Origin: CAZWMK01 sp964635065
GTDB lineage: Bacteria > Pseudomonadota > Alphaproteobacteria > Sphingomonadales > Sphingomonadaceae
Direction of reading: 5' to 3'
Assembly (NCBI GenBank): GCA_964635065.1
Contig: CAZWMK010000060.1
Coordinates: forward strand, 1 to 13,669
Length of the DNA stretch: 13,669 nucleotides
A program made the position numbers and the translations under genes. Shown here in pieces: positions 6,889 through 13,669 of this stretch. Numbering within the stretch: the first letter of the stretch is position 1; each line of letters opens with the position of its first letter. The notes beneath the pieces are model-generated. The model did not search any database. It was not told the origin of the DNA and saw nothing but the letters and a program-made list of their open reading frames with translations.

Positions 6889-7521
6889 ATGTCACGGGTG
6901 CTCTATGGTTTTGGCACGTCTTCGGCAGCCTATCGCGTGCGCATCGCACTTGCGGTCAAAGGGCTGGACTGGGAAGGCAAGTCGATCGACCTTCTGGCCG
7001 GCGCGCAGCATGGTGTCGGTTACCGTATTCTCAATCCGCAGGGTCTGGTGCCGCTGCTGATCGACGGCGATGTCGCGTTGAATCAAAGCATGGCCATTAT
7101 CGAATATCTCGACGAAACCTACCCCGAACCAAGTCTGCTGCCGGGGGACGCCGTCCAGCGCGCGCGCATTCGTGCGGCAGCACAGACGATTGCCTGCGAT
7201 ATCCACCCGCTGAACAATCTTCGCGTGCAGCAATATCTGAAAGACCCGCTTGAACAGCCGCAAGCCGCAGTGGACGACTGGGTGCGGCACTGGATCACGA
7301 CAGGCTTTCAGCCGCTCGAGGAACTCGCCGAGGCAGGGCGTGGGCCCTATTTGTTCGGCGATCAGATCACGCTTGCCGACATCTGCCTTGTCCCGCAAAT
7401 GGCCAATGCCCGTCGGGCGCGTGCCGACCTGTCGGCGTTTCCGAAACTGGTTGCCGTTGACAAGGCGCTCAACGCCCACCCCGCCGTGAAGGCAGCGCGA
7501 CCGGAACACCGCAACGGCTGA
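6889..7521 (+). CDS. maiA: Maleylacetoacetate isomerase / zeta-class glutathione transferase
   Basis: MaiA isomerises maleylacetoacetate to fumarylacetoacetate with glutathione as cofactor, in tyrosine and phenylalanine (homogentisate) breakdown. Zeta-class signatures are present. TSSAAYRVRIAL (10-21) corresponds to the SSCxxRVRIAL motif with the likely catalytic serine at 11 or 12 and alanine in place of the usual cysteine. NPQGLVPLL (49-57) contains the cis-proline, QSMAIIEYLDE (66-76) binds glutathione, CDIHPLNNLRV lies in the helical domain, and GDQITLADICLVPQ is near the C-terminal core. GGAAGG (6876-6881) precedes ATG by 7 bases. At 210 residues the length is normal. Other homogentisate genes (hmgA, fahA) are not in the window, so a more general glutathione role remains possible. 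Confidence 0.9.
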   Translation: MSRVLYGFGTSSAAYRVRIALAVKGLDWEGKSIDLLAGAQHGVGYRILNPQGLVPLLIDGDVALNQSMAIIEYLDETYPEPSLLPGDAVQRARIRAAAQTIACDIHPLNNLRVQQYLKDPLEQPQAAVDDWVRHWITTGFQPLEELAEAGRGPYLFGDQITLADICLVPQMANARRARADLSAFPKLVAVDKALNAHPAVKAARPEHRNG

Positions 7522-7538
7522 TTGCCTGTCCGTGTCGG

Positions 7539-9020
7539 CTATTCATATTGTTCGGGGACATAGCTGTCGTCGACAATGTCGCTGAACTTCGTCGTTGCCT
7601 TGTGGAACATCAACGGCACGATGCCGGTTGCACCGTGGCGCTGCTTGGCGACGATGCATTCGGCCCGTCCTTCGATGCGGTGCGCCTTTTCCAGCCACTT
7701 GTCGAATTTGTCGCCACCATCCTCGGGTTTCATCTGGGCGTGGTAATATTCCTCGCGAAAGACGAACAAAACGATGTCGGCATCCTGTTCGATGGTGCCA
7801 GATTCGCGCAGGTCAGCGAGTTGCGGACGCTTGTTTTCACGCTGTTCTACAGCACGGCTGAGCTGGGACAGGGCGAGTACAGGCACGTTCAGTTCTTTTG
7901 CCAGCATCTTCAGGCCGCGTGTGATTTCCGAAATTTCCTGCACGCGGTTGCCGTCGCTTGATCGTGCCGAACCTTGCAGCAGCTGTAGATAGTCGACGAC
8001 GATGGCGCCGATGCCCTTCTGGCGTTTCAGGCGGCGGGCGCGGCTGCGCAGCGCGGCGATGGTGAGGCCGGGCGTATCATCGATGTAGAGGGGCAGTTCC
8101 TGCAATTCGGCGGCAGCGCGGGCGAGATTGCGAAACTCGGCCTGGCTGATCTTGCCCATGCGCAAATCTTCGGAACTGATACCCGATTGTTCGGCCAATA
8201 CGCGGGTTGCCAGCTGGTCGGCCGACATTTCAAGGCTGAAAAACGCAACGCCCGCACCAGGGCTGATATCTTCACCGCGCGCCATGTCATGCATCAGACG
8301 CTGCGCTGCCGAAAAGGCGATGTTGGTCGCCAGCGCCGTCTTGCCCATGGCGGGGCGCCCGGCAAGGATGATGAGGTCGGAACGGTGAAGCCCGCCGATC
8401 TTGCTGTTCAAACCATCAAGACCCGTGGTGATGCCTGACAGATGACCGCCTGATTTCAGCGCGCGTTCGGCCATTTCCACGGCCAGCATGGCCGAATGGG
8501 CAAAGCTCTTGACCGATCCCGCGACCTCGCCCTGCTCCGCGACCTTGTAGAGCGCGATTTCCGCATCCTGGATCTGCGCGAGCGGGTCGACGTCCTCGCT
8601 GGTATCTGTTGCTTTTTCGACCAGTTCGCGGCCAACGCGGATCAGTTCGCGCAATATGGCGAGATCATATATCTGCTGGGCGAAATCACGCGCGGCGATC
8701 AGCGCCGATGAATCTTCGGTCAGGCGGGCGAGATAGGCAGGCCCGCCGAGCTCCGCCATCACGGGGTCGGCTTCGAACAGGGGGCGCAGCGTCACCGGAT
8801 TGGCGATCATGCTGCGGTCCACAAGCTTTAGAATCTGTTCGTACACGCGGCCATGCAGCGGTTCGTAGAAATGTTCGGGCCGCAGTTTCAGCTGGACATC
8901 TTCGACCAGCCGGTTGTCGATCATCAGCGCGCCAAGCAGCGCGGCCTCGGCTTCGATATTGTGCGGCACGGCGGCGGCCTCGGCTGGCGCCGGGGCAAAA
9001 TTCTGGAGCATGGTGGCCAT
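7539..9020 (-). CDS. dnaB: Replicative DNA helicase DnaB
   Basis: DnaB is the hexameric helicase that unwinds the fork and recruits primase. From ATG 9020 the product has 493 residues. The N-terminal domain carries VPHNIEAEAALLGALMID near 18-35. The RecA-like domain carries Walker A GRPAMGKT (221-228), SLEMS (262-266), Walker B in AIVVDYLQLL around Asp343 and LALSQLSRAVEQR near 382-394. DLRESGTIEQDAD follows, and GIVPLMFHKATTKF is near the end. No intein interrupts it. The frame stays open for 93 more codons upstream into the patatin gene, but that stretch does not resemble DnaB. ATG 9020 (or 9011) gives a normal length; neither has a good Shine-Dalgarno sequence. The 3' end faces maiA with a 17-base gap. 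Confidence 0.97.
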   Translation of the reverse strand: MATMLQNFAPAPAEAAAVPHNIEAEAALLGALMIDNRLVEDVQLKLRPEHFYEPLHGRVYEQILKLVDRSMIANPVTLRPLFEADPVMAELGGPAYLARLTEDSSALIAARDFAQQIYDLAILRELIRVGRELVEKATDTSEDVDPLAQIQDAEIALYKVAEQGEVAGSVKSFAHSAMLAVEMAERALKSGGHLSGITTGLDGLNSKIGGLHRSDLIILAGRPAMGKTALATNIAFSAAQRLMHDMARGEDISPGAGVAFFSLEMSADQLATRVLAEQSGISSEDLRMGKISQAEFRNLARAAAELQELPLYIDDTPGLTIAALRSRARRLKRQKGIGAIVVDYLQLLQGSARSSDGNRVQEISEITRGLKMLAKELNVPVLALSQLSRAVEQRENKRPQLADLRESGTIEQDADIVLFVFREEYYHAQMKPEDGGDKFDKWLEKAHRIEGRAECIVAKQRHGATGIVPLMFHKATTKFSDIVDDSYVPEQYE

Positions 9021-9026
9021 GGCGCC

Positions 9027-9055
9027 ATTGTCGGGACTTTCCGTCGCCACGACAA
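9027..9055 (-). promoter_or_regulatory. dnaB: Possible dnaB promoter, also an inverted repeat TTGTCG/CGACAA
   Basis: On the - strand TTGTCG (9055-9050) and GACAAT (9032-9027) are 17 bases apart and each matches 4 of 6 positions of the sigma-70 -35 and -10 consensus. Transcription would begin near 9020, the proposed dnaB ATG, implying a leaderless or nearly leaderless mRNA; this would fit the lack of a ribosome site. The same bases form an inverted repeat (9028-9033 with 9050-9055). Both readings are inference from short motifs. Confidence 0.3.
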
Positions 9056-9087
9056 GGGGGGCGGTGGAAAAAGCCCGTGGGTGGAAC

Positions 9088-9096
9088 TGTGGATAA
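9088..9096 (-). promoter_or_regulatory. Exact consensus DnaA box upstream of dnaB
   Basis: The + strand reads TGTGGATAA, so the - strand carries TTATCCACA, the highest-affinity DnaA box form of E. coli oriC. It sits in the 86-base gap between the patatin stop and the dnaB start, in the same orientation as dnaB and 68 bases before its ATG. It lies upstream of the possible promoter at 9027-9055, where a bound regulator could act. I saw no cluster of further boxes, so this is not evidence of an origin. Confidence 0.6.
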
Positions 9097-9106
9097 GCCG
9101 GGTTGC

Positions 9107-11455
9107 CTAGTGGATTTCGCGGGCAAGTTCTTCGAACAGGCCGGGAATGGCCCGCAGATGATCGCGTTCGGCATCGATGATCGCGTGGAAGGCTGCGGTT
9201 TTGATCTGGTGCGCCTTTCCAGCCGGCAGAGCGCGGTCTTTCGGCATGGCGCTGAGCACAATGTCGATCAGCCGGTCTGCCCCGTGCAGACGCCCCCACA
9301 GATAGTCATTTTCACGATAGGCGCGCGAGAAAAAACCACCAAAACTGTTGAAGGAAACGCCCTTGAGGGTCGCCATCACACCGCCTTCGCGAATCGCCGT
9401 GGCATCATCGGGCGATAGTCGGTCGACCTTGATTTCATCGAACTCGTCCAGGCCTTCGCCCTGCAGCAGCGGCAGCGTCGCCATGTCGAAGAAGGGGAAG
9501 CCGAGATAGGCGCGCATCATCCCTTCGCGCAGCGCGTCCGGCAGCCTTTCCATCAAGAGCGCCATCAGCCGCTGATCGGTCGCGGCATCCAGCGCCCGCA
9601 GTGCCAGCCGGTCCGAAAGGGCGGCGAGTGCGGCGGCGATGTCGCGGTCAGGCGGCGGCGAATCTTCCGTGCGGGCGGAACGGAAGAACGCCGTATCGCG
9701 GCGGTCGAGAAAAGGCGCGAGCAGTTCATAGAGCACTGTGCGGATCTGGTCGCACTGATCGCGCGCTGCCATGTCGGCGGGATTTTGCAACTCGGTCAGG
9801 CGACGGATGAGAAAGCGCAGGCGACGGATGCGATAACCAAGGTCGAACTGTCGCATGAAATCGATGTAGCGTGCGCGCTGTTCAGCGTTGCTCGTCGTCA
9901 GGCAGATGTTGTCGATGCCTTCCGCCCGGATCCAGCGCCACAGGGCCGTGCGCGCACGTTCATGGTAGCCACGGTCGCCGGGGGCATGGCCAAAGGCCAG
10001 CAACTCGGCCGCCGCTTCAACAACATGGCTCAATTTCAGATGGGCATAGCCCGCATAGGCAAAGCCCGCTTTTTGGGCGGCGGTTTCATTGAGGCGCCTG
10101 CGCCACAGGACAAAGCGGCGCGGTGTCGGACGGCGCCAGAAAATGGCCCGCCCAATGGCCGATTCGATTGCGGCATCGACATCGGGGCGCATGCCGGAAA
10201 CAACATGGCGCAACCGGCGGACACGACGCGACAGTCCCTCGATGGCTTCGAGGTCGTCGCGGATCGGCTGTTCGCGCGGAATATCGGCCAGCGACCGCAA
10301 AATGGTGGTGAAAAAACCCGGCTGGCCGGGACTGCCCTTGCCGACACTGAGGCCGCGCTGCCCCGATTTCGGATCGATATAGACGAACCGCCGATCGACT
10401 TCACGGTGGGCTGGGCGGTTGCGCAGGGCTTCGATCGCAGGCGCAAAGGGGGCGTTGTTCAGTACGCTGCCATCGATGAGCACGGCCTGCGCCGGGTCAA
10501 GACCCGCTGTGACATAACGCGGAAAGGTGTGCGCGAGAAAATCGGCGCGGTCGGGCCAGTCCATGTTGCGTGCCGCCAGCACCGCATCCAGTTCTCCGAC
10601 CTGAAATGGCGGAAAGGCACCGGGAAAAGAAGCGGTGGCACGGGCGGCAAAGGTCAGCGACGGCAGGTCGGCCAACATGCGCGCATCGCGATCACGGCCA
10701 TGGCCGTTGCCATTTCTTGCCCGAAAACTGATGACCTTGCGGTGTTCGGTTTCCGTGATTTCCGCAGGGGAATGCAGGCGCAAGCGTTCGGGGAAGCCAT
10801 TGTAATCAGTGACTGTCACGAAGAGATCGAGTGGCTGCGCCGTCGGGATCAGTGGCGGGCTGACCGGCTTCGCCTGCATCGCAGCCAGCGCATCGAGCAG
10901 CATGGTCGTGAATATTGGACCGGAGAAGGGCGGCTCGAACCAGCGGGCGCGGACAAAGCGCGACAGTTTCTGCCGCACCTCCGTCCGCGCGGCTGGGTCG
11001 ATCGCGCGGTCGATGCTGTCTGACCGTCGCCGTTCGGCATACCAGGCCAGTGGCGCTGCGTAGATCTTGCTCCAGCGCGAGAGCGGCTGTGCTTCGGGGG
11101 CCAGCAGTTCCTCGACATCGGCCTGCCGCAGCCAGAGATCGCGCAGCACCTCCATGTCATAGCCGCCCGCGATGGCATGGGCCAGGAACACGCCATTGAT
11201 CCCCCCCGCCGAGGCGCCCGCGACGATATCGACGAGGACACGCAGGTGGACATGCGGCTGGATCGCGACCAGAAGATCGGCATAGACGCGTTCGCTGTCG
11301 CTCAGGCGGGCGATCGCCGCATGCGGATCGGGCGCATGGACGGCGGAGCTGGCGCGCAGCAGTTTCCAGACTTCCTTGGTGACGCCATGCATGTAGACTG
11401 CCAGGCTGACCCCACCATAGCAGACCAGCGCGAGCCTGAGTTCCTTTTCCCGCAC
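9107..11455 (-). CDS. Patatin-like phospholipase-family protein with DUF3376-type C-terminus (782 aa)
   Basis: The protein belongs to the large bacterial patatin-related family (TIGR03607-like), in which a Ser-Asp dyad is expected to hydrolyse acyl lipids. The N-terminus LRLALVCYGGVSLAVYMHGV replaces the classical glycine-rich oxyanion loop in the manner of this family. The nucleophile elbow is GASAGG with Ser82, and the dyad aspartate is Asp328 in IDGSVLNNAP. The middle, about 380-690, is Arg-rich and helical. The segment near 697-734 (SFGGFFSRAYRENDYLWGRL) matches the DUF3376 region that marks the family. No signal peptide is visible, so it is probably cytoplasmic or peripheral on the membrane. 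The start is GTG 11455, with AGGA (11464-11461) five bases upstream. The substrate is unknown. It lies 70 bases after the ABC exporter and 86 before dnaB on the same strand. Confidence 0.9.
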   Translation of the reverse strand: MREKELRLALVCYGGVSLAVYMHGVTKEVWKLLRASSAVHAPDPHAAIARLSDSERVYADLLVAIQPHVHLRVLVDIVAGASAGGINGVFLAHAIAGGYDMEVLRDLWLRQADVEELLAPEAQPLSRWSKIYAAPLAWYAERRRSDSIDRAIDPAARTEVRQKLSRFVRARWFEPPFSGPIFTTMLLDALAAMQAKPVSPPLIPTAQPLDLFVTVTDYNGFPERLRLHSPAEITETEHRKVISFRARNGNGHGRDRDARMLADLPSLTFAARATASFPGAFPPFQVGELDAVLAARNMDWPDRADFLAHTFPRYVTAGLDPAQAVLIDGSVLNNAPFAPAIEALRNRPAHREVDRRFVYIDPKSGQRGLSVGKGSPGQPGFFTTILRSLADIPREQPIRDDLEAIEGLSRRVRRLRHVVSGMRPDVDAAIESAIGRAIFWRRPTPRRFVLWRRRLNETAAQKAGFAYAGYAHLKLSHVVEAAAELLAFGHAPGDRGYHERARTALWRWIRAEGIDNICLTTSNAEQRARYIDFMRQFDLGYRIRRLRFLIRRLTELQNPADMAARDQCDQIRTVLYELLAPFLDRRDTAFFRSARTEDSPPPDRDIAAALAALSDRLALRALDAATDQRLMALLMERLPDALREGMMRAYLGFPFFDMATLPLLQGEGLDEFDEIKVDRLSPDDATAIREGGVMATLKGVSFNSFGGFFSRAYRENDYLWGRLHGADRLIDIVLSAMPKDRALPAGKAHQIKTAAFHAIIDAERDHLRAIPGLFEELAREIH

Positions 11456-11490
11456 GCCTGTCCTGTGACCCCGTTTCTTGCTGTCCGGTC

Positions 11491-11513
11491 AGCATGGCAC
11501 GCTGGCCGATGCT
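11491..11513 (-). repeat. Imperfect hairpin between the ABC exporter and the patatin gene
   Basis: AGCATGGC (11491-11498) pairs with GCCGATGCT (11505-11513) as an 8-bp stem with one bulged base and a 6-base loop. In the - strand transcript it lies 12 bases after the exporter stop and 35 bases before the patatin GTG. No T run follows it, so intrinsic termination is doubtful. It may be only an mRNA structure. The rest of the 70-base gap shows nothing I recognise. Confidence 0.3.
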
Positions 11514-11525
11514 TGTCGAATGACA

Positions 11526-13325
11526 CTATTGTGCAGCGACCGCCGTCGTGTCCTGATCGGCTTCGCGCTGTTGCAGCGCCCACATTTCGGCATAGCGCCC
11601 GCCCGCGGCCAGCAATGCATCGTGCGTGCCGCGTTCGACCAGCCGTCCGGCGTCGAGCACGATGATCTCGTTGGCATCGGTGATCGTTGACAGGCGATGG
11701 GCGATGACAAGCGTGGTGCGCTGGGCAGAGATGCTGGCAAGCGCATCCTGAATGTCCTGCTCGGTCTGGCTGTCCAGCGCACTTGTCGCTTCGTCGAGAA
11801 TAAGGATGCAGGGGTTTTTGAGGATGGTGCGGGCGATTGCCACGCGCTGCTTCTCGCCGCCCGACAGTTTCAGGCCGCGTTCGCCGACGACCGTGTCATA
11901 ACCTTCGGGCAGGCGCGTGATGAAATCATGGATCTGTGCCTGCTTTGCCGCTGCTTCGATTTCGGCCTGCGTTGCGCCTTCCCTGCCATAGCCGATGTTA
12001 TAGGCGATGCTGTCGTTGAACAGCACCGTGTCCTGAGGGACGATGCCAATAGCTGCGCGCAGGCTGGCCTGCGTGACCTGCCGGATGTCCTGTCCGTCGA
12101 TCGTCACGCGACCGCCGGCAATGTCGTAGAAACGATAGAGGATGCGGCTGATCGTCGATTTGCCCGCGCCCGATGCGCCGACGATGGCAAGCTTGCTGCC
12201 CGCCGGTACGTCGAAGCTGACGCCATGCAGAATCTGGCGCTGCGGGTCATAGGCGAAATCGACCGCCTCGAAACGGACATGGCCGCCTTGTGTCCGCAAG
12301 GGCAGGGCATCGGGCCGATCGGCGATTTCGGTGTGGGTATCGAGGAGCGTGAACATCTGCTCCATGTCGATCAGCCCCTGCTTGATCTCGCGATAGACCC
12401 AGCCGAGCATGTCGAGCGGCCGGAACAGCTGCATCAGCAGCGCATTGACCAGCACCACGTCGCCGACCGAAAAACGCCCGCTCGACCAGCCCCAGACCGT
12501 GTAGGCCATGGCGCCGCCCATCATCAGGTTGGTGATGAAGGACTGGCCTATGTTGAGCACGGCGAGTGACGTCTCGTTTTTCACCGATGCATCGGCATAG
12601 CGGCGCACGGCTTCGGCATAGCGCGTTTCTTCACGTTGTTCGGCACTGAAATATTTGACCGTTTCGTAATTCAGCAGCGAATCGACGGCGCGCTGTGTCG
12701 TCTTGTTGTCCTGATCGACCATCTGGCGCCGGAGCTTGTTGCGCCAGTCAGTCACGATGCCGGTGTAGCTGACATAGGCAACCACCATCACCAGCGTCGC
12801 CGCCACCAGCGGCCAGCCCAGATTGATCCAGAAGATGACGCAGACGGCGATCAGTTCAAGCGCAGTCGGCGCAATGTTGAACAGCAGGAAATAGAGCATC
12901 GAATCGATGCTTTTCGTGCCGCGCTCGATGATGCGTGTCAGGGCGCCGGTGCGCCTTTCGAGGTGAAAGCGCAGTGACAGGCGGTGGATATGGGCAAAAA
13001 CGTCGGCTGCCAGTTCTGCCGCTGCCGACTGGCCGACCCGCTCGAAGAGTGCGTTTCTGACATTGTCGAACAAAACGCCGCCAAAACGCGCGGCGGCGTA
13101 GGCCGTCACCAGGCCGATGCCAAGCAGCATGGCCTCGTTCGTCGGTGTTTGCAGCGCGTCGATCACCCCTTTGTAGGCAAAGGGCATGAGCAGCATGGTC
13201 GCCTTGGCGATGAGCACAAGGGCCAGCGACAGGACGACGCGCAGCCTTAATCCCGGCCGCCCATGCGGCCAGAGATAGGGCAGGAAACGCCGGAGCGTCT
13301 GCAGATCGGGATCCGGGGTAGCCAT
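11526..13325 (-). CDS. Atm1-type ABC exporter, fused membrane and ATPase domains (half transporter)
   Basis: This is a 599-residue homodimer-type exporter of the Atm1/ABCB7/HMT1 group, which moves glutathione-linked metal or sulfur compounds across the inner membrane. The membrane domain spans about 25-320 with six predicted helices. It includes NYETVKYFSAEQREETRY (219-236) and the stretch DMLGWVYREIKQGLIDMEQM (305-324), both hallmarks of the Atm1 group. The ATPase domain has Walker A GASGAGKST (383-391), the Q-loop in VPQD, signature LSGGEKQR (487-494), Walker B ILILDEATS with Asp511 and Glu512, and the H-loop His543 in AHRLST. The Novosphingobium homologue NaAtm1 is structurally known and confers heavy-metal tolerance. 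The ribosome site GGAAGG (13334-13329) is 3 bases from ATG. It follows prs by 40 bases, so read-through from prs is possible. Confidence 0.93.
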   Translation of the reverse strand: MATPDPDLQTLRRFLPYLWPHGRPGLRLRVVLSLALVLIAKATMLLMPFAYKGVIDALQTPTNEAMLLGIGLVTAYAAARFGGVLFDNVRNALFERVGQSAAAELAADVFAHIHRLSLRFHLERRTGALTRIIERGTKSIDSMLYFLLFNIAPTALELIAVCVIFWINLGWPLVAATLVMVVAYVSYTGIVTDWRNKLRRQMVDQDNKTTQRAVDSLLNYETVKYFSAEQREETRYAEAVRRYADASVKNETSLAVLNIGQSFITNLMMGGAMAYTVWGWSSGRFSVGDVVLVNALLMQLFRPLDMLGWVYREIKQGLIDMEQMFTLLDTHTEIADRPDALPLRTQGGHVRFEAVDFAYDPQRQILHGVSFDVPAGSKLAIVGASGAGKSTISRILYRFYDIAGGRVTIDGQDIRQVTQASLRAAIGIVPQDTVLFNDSIAYNIGYGREGATQAEIEAAAKQAQIHDFITRLPEGYDTVVGERGLKLSGGEKQRVAIARTILKNPCILILDEATSALDSQTEQDIQDALASISAQRTTLVIAHRLSTITDANEIIVLDAGRLVERGTHDALLAAGGRYAEMWALQQREADQDTTAVAAQ

Positions 13326-13365
13326 CTGCCTTCCATAGGCTGTCAGGCCGCCCGCGGGAACCGGA

Positions 13366-13669
13366 TTAATCGAACAGGCTCGATACCGAGCTTTCGTCGG
13401 CGATACGGCGGATGGCCTCGCCGATCAGGGGGGCAATCGTCAGATGCCGTATCTTCGCCGCCTTGCCGACCGAATCGGTCGCACCGATCGAATCGGTGAT
13501 GACCAGTTCGCTGAGCGCCGAATTGTCGACGCGCGCCACGGCACCGCCCGACAACACGCCATGGGTGACATAGGCGACGACGCCTTCTGCCCCTGCTTCC
13601 ATCAGGGCGCCGGCGGCATTGCATAGCGTGCCGGCCGAATCCACGATATCGTCGATCAGCACGCAAAAA
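13366..13669 (-). CDS. prs: Ribose-phosphate pyrophosphokinase (PRPP synthetase), C-terminal part, cut by window end
   Basis: Prs makes PRPP from ribose 5-phosphate and ATP, feeding purine, pyrimidine, histidine and tryptophan synthesis. About 100 codons are visible and the rest lies beyond base 13669. The fragment begins FCVLIDDIVDSAGT, the ribose-5-phosphate binding loop of phosphoribosyltransferase-fold enzymes. It continues through ALMEAGAEGVVAYVTHGVLSGGA, VITDSIGAT and VRHLTIAPLIGEAIRRI-like segments to SSVSSLFD and the stop at 13366-13368. A GTG at 13662 is an internal valine codon, not the start. It is the first of four - strand genes with short gaps. Confidence 0.95.
   Translation of the reverse strand, partial: FCVLIDDIVDSAGTLCNAAGALMEAGAEGVVAYVTHGVLSGGAVARVDNSALSELVITDSIGATDSVGKAAKIRHLTIAPLIGEAIRRIADESSVSSLFD

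Noticed and set aside
9021..9106. A replication origin near the DnaA box
   Set aside because: There is a single box, no AT-rich unwinding stretch and only 86 bases, so a regulatory site is the better reading.
9021..9299. Upstream extension of the DnaB frame by 93 codons
   Set aside because: The extension overlaps the end of the patatin gene, reads Arg/Pro-rich and does not resemble DnaB. The protein has normal length from 9020.
9785..11023. Long + strand open frame (412 codons) opposite the patatin gene
   Set aside because: The - strand protein has the GASAGG, DGSVLNN and DUF3376 motifs. The + strand product is low-complexity and unfamiliar.
11697..12569. + strand open frame (290 codons) opposite the ABC exporter
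   Set aside because: It is antisense to the full ABC signature set, so it is a shadow frame.
1..13669. tRNA or other structured RNA genes, CRISPR repeats, insertion sequences, toxin-antitoxin or defence genes
   Set aside because: All gaps are under about 100 bases, and I saw no tandem spaced repeats, terminal inverted repeats, transposase motifs or tRNA-like folds.

Overview
The window looks like chromosomal DNA from a GC-rich alphaproteobacterium, most likely a member of the Sphingomonadales. This rests on the high GC content, tight gene packing, protein sequence style and an Atm1-type ABC exporter resembling the one studied in Novosphingobium. The genus is inference. Eleven protein genes are supported, two of them cut by the window edges. 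I see no rRNA, tRNA, CRISPR array, insertion sequence or prophage gene, and no gene-free stretch above about 100 bases.

Left arm (1-5610, all + strand): the 3' end of guaA, then an ArsC/YffB-like thioredoxin-fold gene, a RidA-family gene, panB, a YfgM-like membrane-anchored TPR gene, bamB and der. Gaps are 2-64 bases. The run yfgM-bamB-der is the envelope/ribosome block also known from E. coli, where guaBA lies nearby. YfgM works at the Sec translocon, BamB in outer-membrane barrel assembly and Der in 50S ribosome maturation. Two hairpins (2063-2090 and 4191-4220) could tune expression inside this run.

Middle (5611-7521): a - strand gene for a secreted, Asn/Ser/Thr-rich beta-sandwich protein ending in a DUF11-like domain, then a divergent + strand maiA-type glutathione transferase. 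Their short shared 5' region (6815-6888) contains two small inverted repeats.

Right arm (7539-13669, all - strand), in transcription order: the 3' end of prs, an Atm1-type ABC exporter, a large patatin-like lipase with a DUF3376 tail, and replicative helicase dnaB. The 86-base gap before dnaB holds an exact consensus DnaA box and a possible promoter, so dnaB may be tied directly to the replication initiator. This is the most interesting signal I found.

I did not find a convincing new multi-gene system. The window is mainly core housekeeping DNA. The least explained parts are the secreted DUF11 protein, the RidA paralogue without the catalytic arginine, the patatin gene beside dnaB, and the regulatory-looking elements in the short gaps.
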